DNA of 64,000 bases from Ziziphus jujuba (GCF_031755915.1 NC_083389.1:26667501-26731500); one strand, 5' to 3'; counted from the first letter of the stretch, positions 37,076 through 53,822 are shown. Notes: generated by a model from the sequence alone, not told the origin. A program made the numbers and translations.

Positions 37076-38671
37076 TTGTTTATCATGAATTTAGAGTAAC
37101 ATAAAAAGGCAATTTAAGAATGGTTAAACTAGTGACTTACGTCTCTATTCTCTTTTAAAAGAGTACACGATGATAGGGCCGGCGTGCTATTAAGACTGAA
37201 AAGTGTTCTTGAGTTTTAATTGGACACACCACATTATTATAATATATATATATATTTTTTTTTGGTTGTCTTAAGCAAATTTGGTTTCCTTTGAATAAAA
37301 AATATGCTTTTACTCCTAGAAAATCAACTTGTTCAAAGTTGGTGGTAGGTATGAGGTTTTATTTGCTATAATGATTATTATTATTATTACTTTTCTATAC
37401 TGTTCCAAAAACATGCTGAAAAAATCTATTTGTTTTATTTTTATGATAGTTAGGAAAAAAATAATAATAATAAAAAGTAAATAAAAAACAGATGATCGAT
37501 CAATCTGCTGTACAACAACAATCTTACCGCGTTATGTTGGCTAAACGTAAAGAAGTAAACAGTAATGAGATTTGATTTCTATTTACCTTCTGGCTCGGTC
37601 ATAGACACCGGTTATATGGTAGACTTTTGTTTTTAAGTTTAAAATAAAAATAATAATTAAAAAAAAGCCTTTTGACTTATTAATTAAAATAAATAAATAA
37701 ATAAACCATCAAGTTTTTTTTTTTTTCCTTTTTTAATTACATTTTAATATTTAAATTGATGGGTTTCAATCATGCTGTACGAAAATCAGTGGGCTGTTAC
37801 GGAACATAGAAAATTCCCATCTTCCTATCCTTCGTATTTTTTGGGTTCTTCTATTGATCAATGATTTTGTGGGGACATGGAGCAATATGCTTAAAACAAG
37901 TGGGTGTTCAAAAAAAATAAATCTTCTTTTCACCCATCAAAGTGTATTTGTGGACCACATTAAATCCCAGACGCTAGCATCCACGCAACTTGCAGCTCAA
38001 CCTTTACTTTTCATCCTCCGTTTGAATTCTCACACCCATTTTTGTCATCTTTCTGATTTAACCCAAATCACAGTGATTGTGATGTCCTTGGCTATGATTA
38101 TACTGAGTGCGTGAGATGAACAGCTACAGCCACATCTGGTTTAAAAACCCTAGTCAAGAATACCATAGATCATACTCCTTTTAAATTACAGCTCTTCGTA
38201 GAATTTACCTGAGAATGAGAATCAGAAACAGAGGCAATACATTCTTAAGTTTACATTCTTTGACAGTCAAACGGCTTTTTCTTCGACCAACAATGGCTTT
38301 TCCACAATCTGGTTGGTAACCTACCTTTGCATAATGATATACAACTATCAAAAGGTAAGAAACAATCAAATGGAGTCATGGCCTCCATTAATAAAGATTT
38401 CAACATGAATTGTCTGTTCAAGAGAGAGATTAAACTATCATTAATAGGAATCAGAAAAGTATATATGGTTTACATTTTTTTTTTTTTTCTCTATATTTCA
38501 TTTCTAAGTCCAAGCAGATGATAACAGTGAGCTCACTCCATGTAGCTTGTTTTGACACAAGTGCATGGTAATACCTAGACAAACTAAAAGATTTAGGCAC
38601 CAAATAATATAATCTTGCATTATATTTTCTTCACCAAAGACAAACTTCAGAGCATGATAAAACACCAAGTC
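36601..38671. other. Intergenic
   Basis: Between the PP2C promoter and the 3' end of the first AlaX gene. It contains (CT)n at about 36955-36978, (TA)n at 37046-37071, (ATT)n at about 37374-37389 and A/T-rich low-complexity DNA. Short open frames have no recognisable domains. Confidence 0.5.
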
Positions 38672-40590
38672 TTAGGACCCAACATTGTAAAAGACTTTTG
38701 TGAGTCCTTTCTTGACGCGAATTTGAGAAACCTACAGAGATTATAAAATCAACATCAACGAAAGTTTACAAATATCACAAATCAAATCTCTGTGACTATC
38801 AATTAAAAGAACTTTCAGAGTCATGGGAATCAAAATTTTATTTTATGATCTATATGACATACTTAAATGTAAGTCAAATGCCGAAATTTTATTCTATGAT
38901 CTACATGACATACTTATATGTAAGTCAAATGCCGTAAATGAATAGCATCTATAGTTCTAAGAGGTCCTTTTATTTGAGTTTTTCTTTCCTATTTTTACGT
39001 TTTTACAATGTATCTAACACTGTAGTCAAACTTATAGCCTAAAGATTCTACGGACGCTTATGACTTCAATGTGATTATCAAAGCAGATGAGATTGGGATG
39101 CCTAGATTCTTACTGTCACACTCTTGATCTCAGAAATATCAGAAACATGGGTACCACCACACGGGCAACCAGGAGTTTCTCCTAACTTAATAATTCGAGG
39201 AGTGCTATCCTGATCAACAATAGCAAAAATTGTGTATTAGCAGTTAGCAAAAACTAAAACAGCATGAATAAAAATCATGAGAACATAAATAAGATTAGCC
39301 TAATTTAAGGACTGACTTTTGGAATGTAATCAGGAAGACTCCCACCACACATTTCAGCTGCTTCTTCATATGATAATACAGCAGCAATAACCTAAAGAAA
39401 TATAGGAAGCATTTCAGATTTGTAATCCAATATCGAACAAGCAACTTCACCAAAAGATTAGAACATACTTTCCCTCCCTTCGATATCGATGTATTAGCTT
39501 CCAACTCTAATTCCTTCTGCTTACTTTCTAATTCCTTTGGATCAACTTTGCCTTTATATTCAACAAATGGCCTGTTCAAGAATGCATTATGAGTGGCAAT
39601 ACTAACAATAATACATATTCTTCAATGAGGAAGCCATATCACACAGAATAAACGCCACAAAATTGTAATTGAAATTAAAAGGACAAAATTCCTACAAAAC
39701 TAGTTCTTGCCAGAAATAGAAATATGCAGTGTGCTTGAAATCATATACAAGCTAATACCCATCAGCAAAATGATAGCCTTTAGTTGGCACTAAATCACCA
39801 AGTCCAACATTTTGCATACATGTATCAAGTAAATGCCCAGCTGAGTGTAGCCTACAAAAAAAGATTTAAGAAAAATTATTTGAAATCAGTGTAAAGCTTC
39901 TAATAGCCCAAAAATACCATACAAACGAAATAACACAAAATCTTGATTCCAACACTGTGTTGCACCTTGCATTTAGCTTGCGCCTTGGCTCATCAACATC
40001 CAAGAGAACTTCTTTCCCTTTCTCAAACTTAGATTCTGAATCCCCACTAGAATTTTCAATAAAACCATAATGGAAAACCTAAGGAATCAATTACGACATC
40101 AATCAACAAAGCAAATAAAACCCAGTTGCACTAAAATATCGAATTTTTGAATAAATTTGTGGTGACTTACAACGCCGTCCTTTGACCGTACATCTTCAAC
40201 AACGAACTTGAAGTCCGAATCAGCAAGGGTGATGAACCCTGTATCCGCAGGCTGACCACCACCCTGGGGATGGAACACCGTACGGTCCAATATCAGGGCG
40301 TGTCGGCCATCATCGCCCTTCATGAACAATTCAGAAAGTTAAAAAATAAAAAATAAAAAAAATAATAATAAAAAAAAAATTGTTAGATAAAATATCTATA
40401 GCAACTGATTTTCCTTTTCCTTTTTCTCGGGAACCAAACAGAATTTTCACGAATCCGAACAAGTAAAACATAAAAATAAAAAAAAATGAAGAACAAAGGA
40501 ACTGACTTTAAAGTAGGAGAGGATCGTGGCATTGGACTTGAGCTTCCACATGTCGTGGTAGTAATCGAGCTTCGTAGGGCTCAAATCCAT
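38672..40590 (-). CDS. AlaX-type alanyl-tRNA editing protein, copy A
   Basis: Free-standing relative of the alanyl/threonyl-tRNA synthetase editing domain (tRNA_SAD), expected to hydrolyse mischarged tRNA-Ala. Eight minus-strand exons (40507-40590, 40171-40317, 39966-40078, 39759-39851, 39469-39571, 39317-39391, 39114-39209, 38672-38731) give 256 residues from MDLSPTKLDYYHDMW. Motifs: HPQGGGQPADTG, RLHSAGHLLD (HxxxH zinc ligands) and CPCGGTHVSDIS (CxxxH zinc ligands), all intact. The synthetase catalytic core is absent. Introns 1 and 6 use GTCAGT donors. The frame stays open upstream of the ATG to a possible splice acceptor at 40775, so a longer N-terminus cannot be excluded (see 41285-41430). 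Copy B lies 2.2 kb further on with the same exon plan. Intron 7 contains a tandem repeat. Confidence 0.92.
38833..38937. repeat. Tandem duplication, two units of about 51 bp
   Basis: Two near-identical units (about 38833-38883 and 38887-38937), each running from attttatt through gtaagtcaaatgccg, in the last intron of AlaX copy A. Only a handful of substitutions separate them, so the duplication is recent. Confidence 0.85.
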
Positions 40591-41284
40591 GGCGGCCACT
40601 GGGTCAACTCGTACACAACTCGGAGAGAAATAAGCCGTCGCTGGAATCTTACGCCATGGATCCACTTTTACATAATAAACATTTGGCGCGTGAGAGTCAA
40701 CGTCCTCAATATTTACCCGGGATCTAAGCCGTCCATTCAGGGAATGCCACGTCCTCAACGAGACCAAACTGCCCCTGGAAAATTAAAAACACTTTTTTTT
40801 TTGTTTTACCAAAACAGCCTTCTTCTGTAAATATATGCTAACGTGGCTTGTCACGGTTCGCTCTTTTTATTAACACCTGAGAGAAGAATCTGATCCTCGG
40901 GAGTTCCCAATTTATCTGCCCCTCAATTTTATTTTATTATATTTAAAAAAAAAAAAACAAATTTATATATTTTCTGAGCGTGTGTGAGATTTTGATAAAA
41001 TGGTAACCAAAGAATGGTCAAAAAGAAAATTTGTACAAAACACTTTTTTTTTTTAAATTATTTTTTTGTCTTGTTTGTTTGTTTGTTTTTTTTTTTTTTT
41101 TTTTTTTACAAGCTTTGAGCATTAAGAGAGAAAAAAGAAACTACTTTTACTAACCGAGAAAGAACTCACTCAAAATCATCATGATTTCTATATTGAAATT
41201 ACCAAAAAAGAAGTGAATTTGAGCAAAACCCAGAAGCAGAAATAAGATGTAACAGAGATATAAAGAATAGAAATGGTTGCATAC

Positions 41285-41430
41285 CCATAAGGATTAGCGA
41301 AGTGGATGTGGTTAGCAGAGTACATGCTCCGATTGGGCATGCCCATCAAGAATTTGGAAACTGGTATGCAGTTCTTCTCTCCCACTTGCTTCATTATATT
41401 CATCACCATCTCCTTCCCTATAATCGCCAT
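41285..41430 (-). CDS. Candidate first coding exon, unrecognised
   Basis: A minus-strand frame opens at an ATG (MAIIGKEMVMNIMKQVGEKN) and runs 48 codons plus two bases to a strong donor (TATGG/GTATGC). The peptide is not recognised. Two readings are possible. It may be exon 1 of an extended AlaX copy A: splicing from 41285 to the acceptor at 40775-40777 keeps the frame open through the MDLSP start, adding about 110 residues. Or it may be the start of a separate small gene whose later exons were not found. Copy B shows no comparable upstream exon, which argues for caution. Confidence 0.35.
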
Positions 41431-42825
41431 TGTTTGTTCTCTCTGTGCAGCTATTCGCTAGCTAGCCTTTTTTGTAAAGCTAGGATTTTTTTTTCTTTTA
41501 ATGAAGAAATATGGGTAGCTGTTTTAATTTGTTAGAAAGAAACAGCTTAGCTCGGATAGGTTGTCGCTGGAATATTCATCGGCGAACTCTTTCATACCGA
41601 ATGAATTCTAAAGTCCCCCCACAAAAAAAATAAAAAATCTTATTATTCTTATTCATGGTACATGGGATAGACAGATTTTTTTGGTGGGGACCACTCTAAT
41701 TTTTTCCTTCCAAATTATTTTATTTTCTTTGTTCCAGTTTTGGTTATTCGCATAATTATTCCTGAACTATGCTTGCGTTTATACTTGGATCCTTAACTTC
41801 TTCTTCTTTTTTATTTTTATTTTTTTTATGACATTGTAGTTATTGTATTTCAATTTTTTTTACGCTTTAGTCTTTAAAACTATTTTTTAATACAATTTTT
41901 ACCTGTTTTGATGCATGTAGTGCATTTATGTAGTATGAAAATTACAAAATTAAATAACTTAATAAGATGTTTGTATATTGCATTAAATACATTGTATGCT
42001 TTAAAAATTTTTAAAAACTAGATTTAAAATAGTTTTTAAGACTAAAATATAATAAAAATTAAAATTTAGAGATCAAAGTTCTATAAAAAGTTTAAGGATC
42101 AAAGGTGCAAATATGAGTATAATTAAAAGATTAAGAGTGTTGACGACCCTTCAAATTTTATAACATTTTTTCTAAAGTTAGAGGTTGTTCTTTATACGAA
42201 TGATGAATATGGTTAATTCTTAAGTCTCTTCTCAGTACTGGAGGATTGTATATTCATTGACAACTTCTTCATACAAGAGGATGTGAAAAATATTGTCTTT
42301 GTACAAAAACCAAAAAATTACAATCTGAAAACAGAGGCAATACAAATTCTTTCAGGTTTACAGTTTTTTTTTTTTTTTCCCTGTCTATGTTGTTTTCATC
42401 ATCGATTTCTTTGTACTTGCATGGAAACATGAAGTGGCCAAAATGGGATTGATGTTCTCACTAAATGGCACGGAACATAATATTTGCATCATTGATTCTT
42501 GTATTAAAGGTCCTGTACATGCTATCTACTATCAATAATGTGTTTACATATATACATAATATATGGCCCAAATCTAGTTGTGAGAGAGAGAGAGAGAGAT
42601 TTAACTAGTATGTCTAAATAATTTATTATAGGCATCGTCGAAAGCATATGTTGTTCAGTTTCTCCATAACACATAATCCAGTGAACAAACTCCATGGTCC
42701 ATATAACTGGTTTTGACATCAAAGCCAACTGATCTAGTAGCAGGATCAAAATATACATGAAGATCTTAAATATTGTAGCTTTATTGTACCAAATATATCA
42801 ACTTGATAAAAACAACATGACTAGA
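41431..42825. other. Intergenic between the AlaX copies
   Basis: AT-rich region with T and A homopolymers, a (GA)n run at about 42582-42598 and no supportable gene. Confidence 0.5.
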
Positions 42826-43892
42826 TTAGGCTCCAACATTGTAGAAGATTTTTGTGAGTCCTTTCTTCGTCCGAATATGAGAAACCTGAAAACAATGTAA
42901 TATAAAACATCACCAAAACTTTTTCAAAAATCCGTCTATCAAAAACCTGGAAATCATTTTTCCAATTGTAAGTTAGACTAAAAAAAATGTTTACAATCCT
43001 ATGGAAATTATTGAAGGACATGTATATGTGCTTACGGTAATACTTGTGATGTCCGAAATATCATAAACATGGGTACCACCACAAGGGTAGGCAGGAGTTT
43101 CTCCTAACTTGACAATTCGAGGAGTGCTATCCTGATCAAGGAGAAAGCAAAACAAATTGAGTGAATTAATTAGCAGAGTTAGCAAAACTGAAACACCCCT
43201 GCATGAGGAATATAAATAGAACTATAGCATAGGATTAACCTTTGGAATGTAATCAGGAAGAGAACCACCGCAAATTTCAGAAGCTTCTCCATAAGGTAAA
43301 ACAGCAGCAAAAACCTATTAAGGAATATGGAAAAGCGTTTCAGATTTGTAATATATATATATATATATATTCAATGTTGAATAAGGAACTAATTATTCAT
43401 GACCAAATTGTAAAACATACTTTCCCTCCTTTTGATATTAAGGTATTAGCTTCTATTTCCAATTCCTTCAGCTTACTTTCTATTTGCTTTGGATCAGCTT
43501 TACCTTTATACTCAACAAATGGTCTGTGTTATAAAAATTAAAGAAAAAAAATCTTTTAAGTATGATATTACACAGAAAGAAACACCACAAATTGGAATTG
43601 AAATTAATGAAAGAACAATTTCACGTATATATATATATATATAAAAAGGTAAGATTACTCGTACAAAAGTTTTTAACCAATGTTTTTACAAATAATCATG
43701 GCTATTGATTAAAGGTTTTTAATAGCCATGATTATTTGTCAAAAATATTAGTTAAAAACCTTAATACGAAGAACTTATCCCATATATACATCTGTATATT
43801 TAAAGCAATTTTATAGTGTAGATCATATAAAAAAAGAAAAAAAAAAATCATCGGCGTTGATATGGTCAGACCGTTGGCAGCATCAAATTTTC

Positions 43893-43933
<41 letters not shown>

Positions 43934-44794
43934 ACGATAGAGATTATAATTTCATACCCATCCGGGTAATGATAGCCTTTAGTTGGCTCTAAATCACCGA
44001 GTCCAACATTGTGCATACATGCATCCAATAAATGCCCCGCGGAGTGTAGCCTATGTGATGTATATGCAAAAAAGATGACCCAAAAAAAAAATATATATAT
44101 ATATAATGAAATTTGTTGTAGAGCCCAAAACCAAAATATTTGAGAATGAATAGTACACTATACCTGGCATTTAGCTTGCGCCTGGATTCATCAACATACA
44201 AGAAAACTTCCTTCCCAACCTCAAACTTGGATTCCGACTGTCCACCAGAATTTTCAACGAAACCATAATGATGAACCTAAGAAATTAATATCAATCAATT
44301 GGCAACTGAGATCAATCAAAGCTTTTTAGGCAAGTAATAAGGAAAATAAAAAATAAAAAAATAAAAATAAAAATGGTTGGGTGGTCATGACTTACAACAC
44401 CATCCTTGGACCGTACATCTTGAACGACAAACTTGAAGTCAGAATCATCCACGGTGTCTGTGGTGGTGATAACCCCTGTGTCCGCAGGCTGACCTCCACC
44501 TTGGGGATGGAATATTGTATTCTCCAATATCAACACCTCTTTCCCATCATTGCCCTTCAAACCAGTTTAATCATATCAGAATTTTTAATCATATCAGAAT
44601 CACTAACACCAAAAACAGTAAAATAAAAAAGTTGCATGTGTTCCTTCTTGAAAGATGGGTCTTTTTCCTCCATTTTTCTGGATATGAAGAGAAAACATTA
44701 AGGAGCTTACTTTGGAGTAGGAGACAACTGTGGCTTTGGAATGGAGCTTCCACATGTCTTCATAGTAATCCAGCTTTGTGGGGTTCAAATCCAT
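42826..44794 (-). CDS. AlaX-type alanyl-tRNA editing protein, copy B
   Basis: Tandem paralogue of copy A. Eight exons (44711-44794, 44396-44554, 44164-44276, 43958-44050, 43421-43523, 43240-43314, 43036-43131, 42826-42885) give 260 residues. Every exon except the second has the same length and phase as in copy A; exon 2 is 12 nt longer (TTTDTVDDSDF). It starts MDLNPTKLDYYEDMW. The HPQGGGQPADTG, RLHSAGHLLD and CGGTHV motifs are intact. The GCPC of copy A is AYPC here, losing a cysteine that is not one of the expected zinc ligands. The frame is intact throughout, so both copies look functional. Intron 4 holds a foldback element and (TA)n tracts. Confidence 0.92.
43660..43768. repeat. Foldback (inverted-repeat) element in AlaX-B intron 4
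   Basis: Arms of about 47 bp (43660-43706 and 43721-43768) are nearly perfect reverse complements around a 14-base loop. The inner arms, ending atcatggctatt and starting aatagccatgat, match exactly. Its size and intronic place fit a small foldback MITE. Copy A shows no such element at the same intron. Confidence 0.85.
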
Positions 44795-44940
44795 GGCTTC
44801 CCACTTCTCCACCACTACTAACTTGTGAGTGACTGAGTTACCTCTATGCAATTTTCATATAAAGAAAAATAATAATAATAATAATAATAAAAATGTTACC
44901 CTTTTGCAATTATGAGGCAGGGAATTTTGTTTTCAATAAA

Positions 44941-44978
44941 TAATTTAGATGTGGGACCTTAATTTAGATGTGGGACCC
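44941..44978. repeat. 19-bp direct tandem duplication
   Basis: taatttagatgtgggacc plus one base occurs twice in succession (44941-44959, 44960-44978), about 150 bp upstream of AlaX copy B. Confidence 0.9.
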
Positions 44979-45779
44979 GCTATGACCATTGCAACAATGC
45001 CACGTAAATTTTGAAGACCAACTGTCCGAAAAGTAAAATATTTTATTTGCCAAAAGAAAAAAAGAAAATTATATATATATATATATTAAAAAATGTTTGA
45101 AATTCCCGTTATCTCCTTCCACTTTTTCATTGTTCCAATTTCCGCGGATGCTCTTGGTTCTTTTTTTTTTTTCACTTCCACAGAATAAAGTTTCCATATT
45201 ATTATTCTTCACTAACGAGGTTTAAGATTCTAATTATCTTTTCTTCCAAAAAAAGAAAAATATTCTAATCACATCTTTTCATATTAAGAGTTCCTTTTAC
45301 ATAGTATAATTATTCTCCTCCCTCTTTTTTCTTTTTTTACATTTTCTATTTCTTTATTTATTTATTTTAACATTTGTTGCAAATCAAATATTTTTTTTAT
45401 ATTAATTAAGTTTGTGATTCTTACATCTTTTTCTACTAATAATTTTATTTCAAAACAAATTTATTTCTCTTTTTGTGCTGTTAATTTCACTATATTTATT
45501 TTGCAAAAGTTGAATAACTGGACTAAAGAGATAACAACAAATATTAATTTGGAAGAGCAGCGCAAAAAAAAAAAAAGGGTATAAATGGGGAAAAGGTAAT
45601 ATAAGAATAATAATAGGGGTAAAAAGAAACTAACCCATAATTTACATAGTAACAAGCATAGGTTAAACTCCTTACAAAGAGGTGGTTGTTAATGGACACT
45701 GGCTAATTTCTTTATCTAAGATTTTTAATAGCTTTGTCTCATGTTAATGTTTTTCAATAAAATATAAGTAGAAACAGAA
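44979..45779. other. Intergenic
   Basis: AT-rich DNA between AlaX copy B and the RPS21 array. No gene was seen. Confidence 0.5.
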
Positions 45780-46900
45780 ACAAAAATATCACCAAGATTT
45801 CAAATTTGAGTCACTCAAAGCAAAATGTTTGATTACTAGTCAACAAACAGGGGATTAAAACGGCAGCAAAACAAAAAAAATAAAATGAAATGAAATGAAA
45901 TTGCCAACCAAAGGCAGCTCTTGATGACCAAATTTTTTCGGAAAAAAAAGTCCAAAACCATATAAATTTTTTCAACAATAACCCTAGAGAAGCTCTAGTA
46001 CTTCTACCAGAGGCGGTCTAGTGCACTATCAGCATCTCCCTACAGAAAAGGAAGAAAAGGAAGAATTTAATACTGGTAGATGATCAAACATCTCATAGTA
46101 CCCAATTTAAGGATCAAAAAGATGGAATTAATGGAGGCCATAGGGCAAAGGATAGGAAAGCAAAAACTAAATACAAGATATAAGTAGGGTAAGAACGAAG
46201 AAATTCCATGCAGACATTCAGAGATAAAAAGGCTCTAGTACAAAATCACCAAGCATTAACCAAGATATGATTATGATTAGCAGACAAGCTCAGCATGACA
46301 ATTGAAAAACAAATCTAATACTAGTTACAAGTTACTCAAGGAAAACAATCCAATTCAATTACACACATCTAGTTTTTCCATAGAGACAGGAAACCCAACT
46401 ACAGTTGCTAGAAAGCTCTCCTCTGCACACCAAACAAACAACTTATAATGGAAGACAGCAAGAATTCATTTAACAAGCGTCACTACATTCAAAGAGCCAT
46501 ATACGTCAACATGATAATGTCCTAAATTGACCACCTCATCACTTAATTGGCACAAACTACAATACCACCTAACCACTTGACAAACAAGGCTAACTCCATT
46601 GTTTTATAAATATAATCGACATAAAACATGGAAAATGTTTCTCTAGTTACAATTTCTCAAGGTAAACACGTATTGATGATGTCAAATACTATCAACTATA
46701 TGGCAATTATTAAATATGTAATTCAAGAAGGATTAGCAAATAGAACTTCAAATTATTAAAAGCAAACTTAATTCAGTCAGTACACTTCAAAAGATTCAAT
46801 ACATTACTTAAACAGACAAGCAAGGAAAGCAATTACCCATAATCTCTATTTTCTAAATCAGTAAATCAGACGTATTTACATAATGAAGGATTTGTTCTCA
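45780..46900 (-). pseudogene. Broken RPS21 copy (last exon and intron 2 only)
   Basis: The region aligns by eye with the 3' part of RPS21 copy 1 (about 48350-49540): same downstream flank (gtttgattactagtcaac), same exon 3 and a diverged intron 2. Exon 3 reads [11 protein letters not shown] from 46039 downward, then a stop replaces the next glutamine codon, and about 20 bases that encode the Lys-rich end are deleted. No exon 2 or exon 1 is found further up, so the copy is truncated on both sides. Confidence 0.8.
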
Positions 46901-48350
46901 AAAGCTAAATAGCTAAAAATTATACTATTCTTCCTGTTATGTGAATCGTCTATGCACATATGTTGGGTTTTCGATTATCTAAAAATTTTTTGGGTTTTTT
47001 TATTGTGCTCCTCTGTTTTGGTTCTCAAAATGTAACAAATTAAAATTGAACTGGTTAATGAATAATTATTTTAATACCAGGCAATCTATTTATAATGTTG
47101 GGTTTATTTTGATGGATATAGCGGAGAATAAGTTCTGAAATTAAATTACATGATCTCTCTGTTTCTGTCTTTATCTGTCTCGTATGGTACAGGTTTCTAA
47201 TTTGTAGTTTTCCATGTATTTGTAGCTTATGTAACTTTGAAGTGAGACATCTCAATTGTGCATTTTGAGATGTCGCCGGTGAGAGCCGTCGCGTGGTGTT
47301 GGCTTCTTCTTGCACTTCCTTTTCTCTTCTTTTTCTGGTTTCTTCTTCTCTGTGCGTGGCGTCGTTTGGGTTCATAGGGTATTTGATTAAACGTTGCATT
47401 TACGGATTTTGGATTTCATGATTAATTATCTCTCAAAATAATTACAAAAAAATAGATGAAAAAAATTAGAAATTTCATTTTTATTGATCAGGTGAGTAGC
47501 ATGTGATGATTTTTTTACGCAACCTGTCAAAACTTAACAAATTTAGCACTAAAGGGTAACAATTGCCAAAAAATTTCTTAAAGTGAAAGTGCAAGATATT
47601 AAATTGCATTTTGACATTCTTTTTATTATATTTTCTATTGATTTTTTTCAAATTCTTGAACTAATTTAATTCATGGAAATATATTCTTATATGATTAAGT
47701 ACATTTTACTCTAATACATGGAAAGTTCATTTCAGGATCTCTATAAATTTTTTTAACATTTGACAACTTTTAAATTTTATAAAGTTGCATTTTAGTGATA
47801 AACCTTTAAATACAATGGAAACCATTAAGTTTTTAATCTAAATTTTTTAAAATGTTTATTCTATCCACTAAATAATGGATTTCAGGTTATCATAGGATGA
47901 AAATTTAGAAAAAAAAAATTAAAAAAAATCAGAGTTAATATAAAAATAGATGAACTTCACGCTTTCCATTAACATTTTTATTATTACTTTATATGACTAA
48001 TTTGGCTCAATTAATTCAAATATATATAATTATATACTTTCGATAAACTGGAGAAAAAGAAGTGAATGCAAAAACACATTACGATAAATAATAATAAAAA
48101 AATAAAAATTATAGTATATGGATAAGACATATTAATAATTTTTTTTTTTTGGGTGGTAAGTAAGACATATTATTATATATAAAATATAATGATTGGGACT
48201 AATTTTGTTGACGGCGGATAATTTTGTTTCTTTAAAATACGTAAAGTTAAAATAGAGGTTAGTTTATTTTATCCCATGTCTTACCTCTCATTTATATTTA
48301 TACCAATTCAACAAGTCAAAACCATTACATAAAGAAAATATTACGGTCAC
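46901..48350. other. Intergenic
   Basis: Sequence unrelated to the array up to about 48.35 kb. It holds a short hydrophobic plus-strand ORF (47270-47377) inside a longer minus-strand open frame (47055-47399) of no recognisable content. The rest is AT-rich with no gene visible. Confidence 0.5.
47270..47377 (+). other. Small hydrophobic ORF (35 codons), unproven
   Basis: It starts MSPVRAVAWCW, continues with a run of Leu/Phe/Trp long enough for one membrane span, and ends in CAWRRLGS before a stop. It lies in a slightly GC-richer island. There is no homology I recognise and the opposite strand is also open, so it may be chance. Confidence 0.15.
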
Positions 48351-48550
48351 CTTGTATGAAGAATTTAAATACAATCACCTCAAAGAAACACTGTTTGATT
48401 ACTAGTCAACAGGGAATTGAAAGGGTGGGGCAAAAAGACAGACTTGCCAACTAAAGGCAGTTCTTTTACGAGTTAACTTTTATGAGAAACACGGTTCAAA
48501 ATCATATAAAAATTCTACTAATTAAACATTCCAACCCTAGAGAAGTTCTA

Positions 48551-52567
<4,017 letters not shown>

Positions 52568-52776
52568 ATTGGCTTTCGAATCAACTACCTGACTCAGAAA
52601 AACAATCCAAATCTGAATATCCAAAAGATATGATCCAAACAACGCCCTAATCAATTACAGACAAGAACGAAATTGTTCTTTCTAGTCAGATTTAAGAAAT
52701 CTAATATTTTGCATAAAACCAAAAAATAAATAAATAAAATTAAAACAACAATAATATCAAAATCCTCAACCTTTAC

Positions 52777-53070
52777 CAGCGGAGAGAGAACCGGCGGAGA
52801 CAGAGGAGATGTGCGACTGCCAGGAGCGAGACGAAGAACAGCTAGGGTTTTTCTAAAATTTATAAAGGATGAAAATCAAACTGAGCTAATCAGTTTTGTT
52901 AAAGCCCACATAATTCGGCTTTCACAATAGTAACACACATCTCAGTTTTTTAAAGCCCACATAATTTGGATTTCATGATGGTAACGTATCATCTTTGAGT
53001 TGGATTGAACCCAATAATAGAATCTTTCAAATGCACTATCCACTGGACTCCAGCCCATTATTACGGGCCT
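52777..53070 (-). promoter_or_regulatory. RPS21 copy 2 promoter
   Basis: Near-identical duplicate of the copy 1 promoter: telo box at about 52842-52851, TATA near 52858, AAAGCCCAC elements near 52902 and 52952, and GGGCCTGGGC near 53066. The noncoding leader exon ends at 52777. Confidence 0.7.
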
Positions 53071-53822
53071 GGGCTTTTAATTCTTCTTGGTCAATCAAGA
53101 ATTTAAAAAGAATTACTAGTGATAAATAATTTACTCTAAAACGTATAAAAAATAAAAATAAAAACTTATAAATTAATAATTATTAGAATTACCAAATTAT
53201 TTTAACCAAACTTTAAATTCGAATGGAGATGAACTTCTTTTGTTAAGTTCACAACTAATTGCAGCATTGTTAATACCGTTCTGTATGAAAATTAAATTTA
53301 ATTATTGTACTAATATATATATATATATATATTTTATAGAAGTCCTAAAAAAAGAACAAAATGATTTTACTGATTCCACAGGGTTTCATAGCCTGAACCT
53401 TCCTACCATATACGTATATTTAAGAAAAACAATAATTTATAATTAGCACCTTTTACAAAAGAGAGAAAAAAAATTTTTATAGGAATTGAATTATTCAACC
53501 AAAAGAGGAACATTCTCTAGTATTTATCTTCCACTAGCAATTTACACTTATAAACTCTTGACTTATACTCTTTATGCAAAGTAATTTACACTTATATTAC
53601 TGAGATTTTCAAGGCAAAATTAACAAGTACGATACACACTACCGAAATAATGATGTTACATTGAATATTTGGATTCATTTCAACACAAAAAAGGCGCTTA
53701 ATTGCGTCAGAAAAGAACCACTCTTCCTCTTTGCTTTCACATATACTTGTTCTGTTGTGGATTTTACCAACTCAATTTGAAAAATGTTGGGTCATAATTA
53801 AAGGTCAGGAAAAAACCTCTTA

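Noticed and set aside
47055..47399. Minus-strand open frame of 114 codons
   Set aside because: Lys/Arg/Glu-rich content with no recognisable domain, no homology to the RPS21 flanks and AT-rich ends; it is not supported as a gene.
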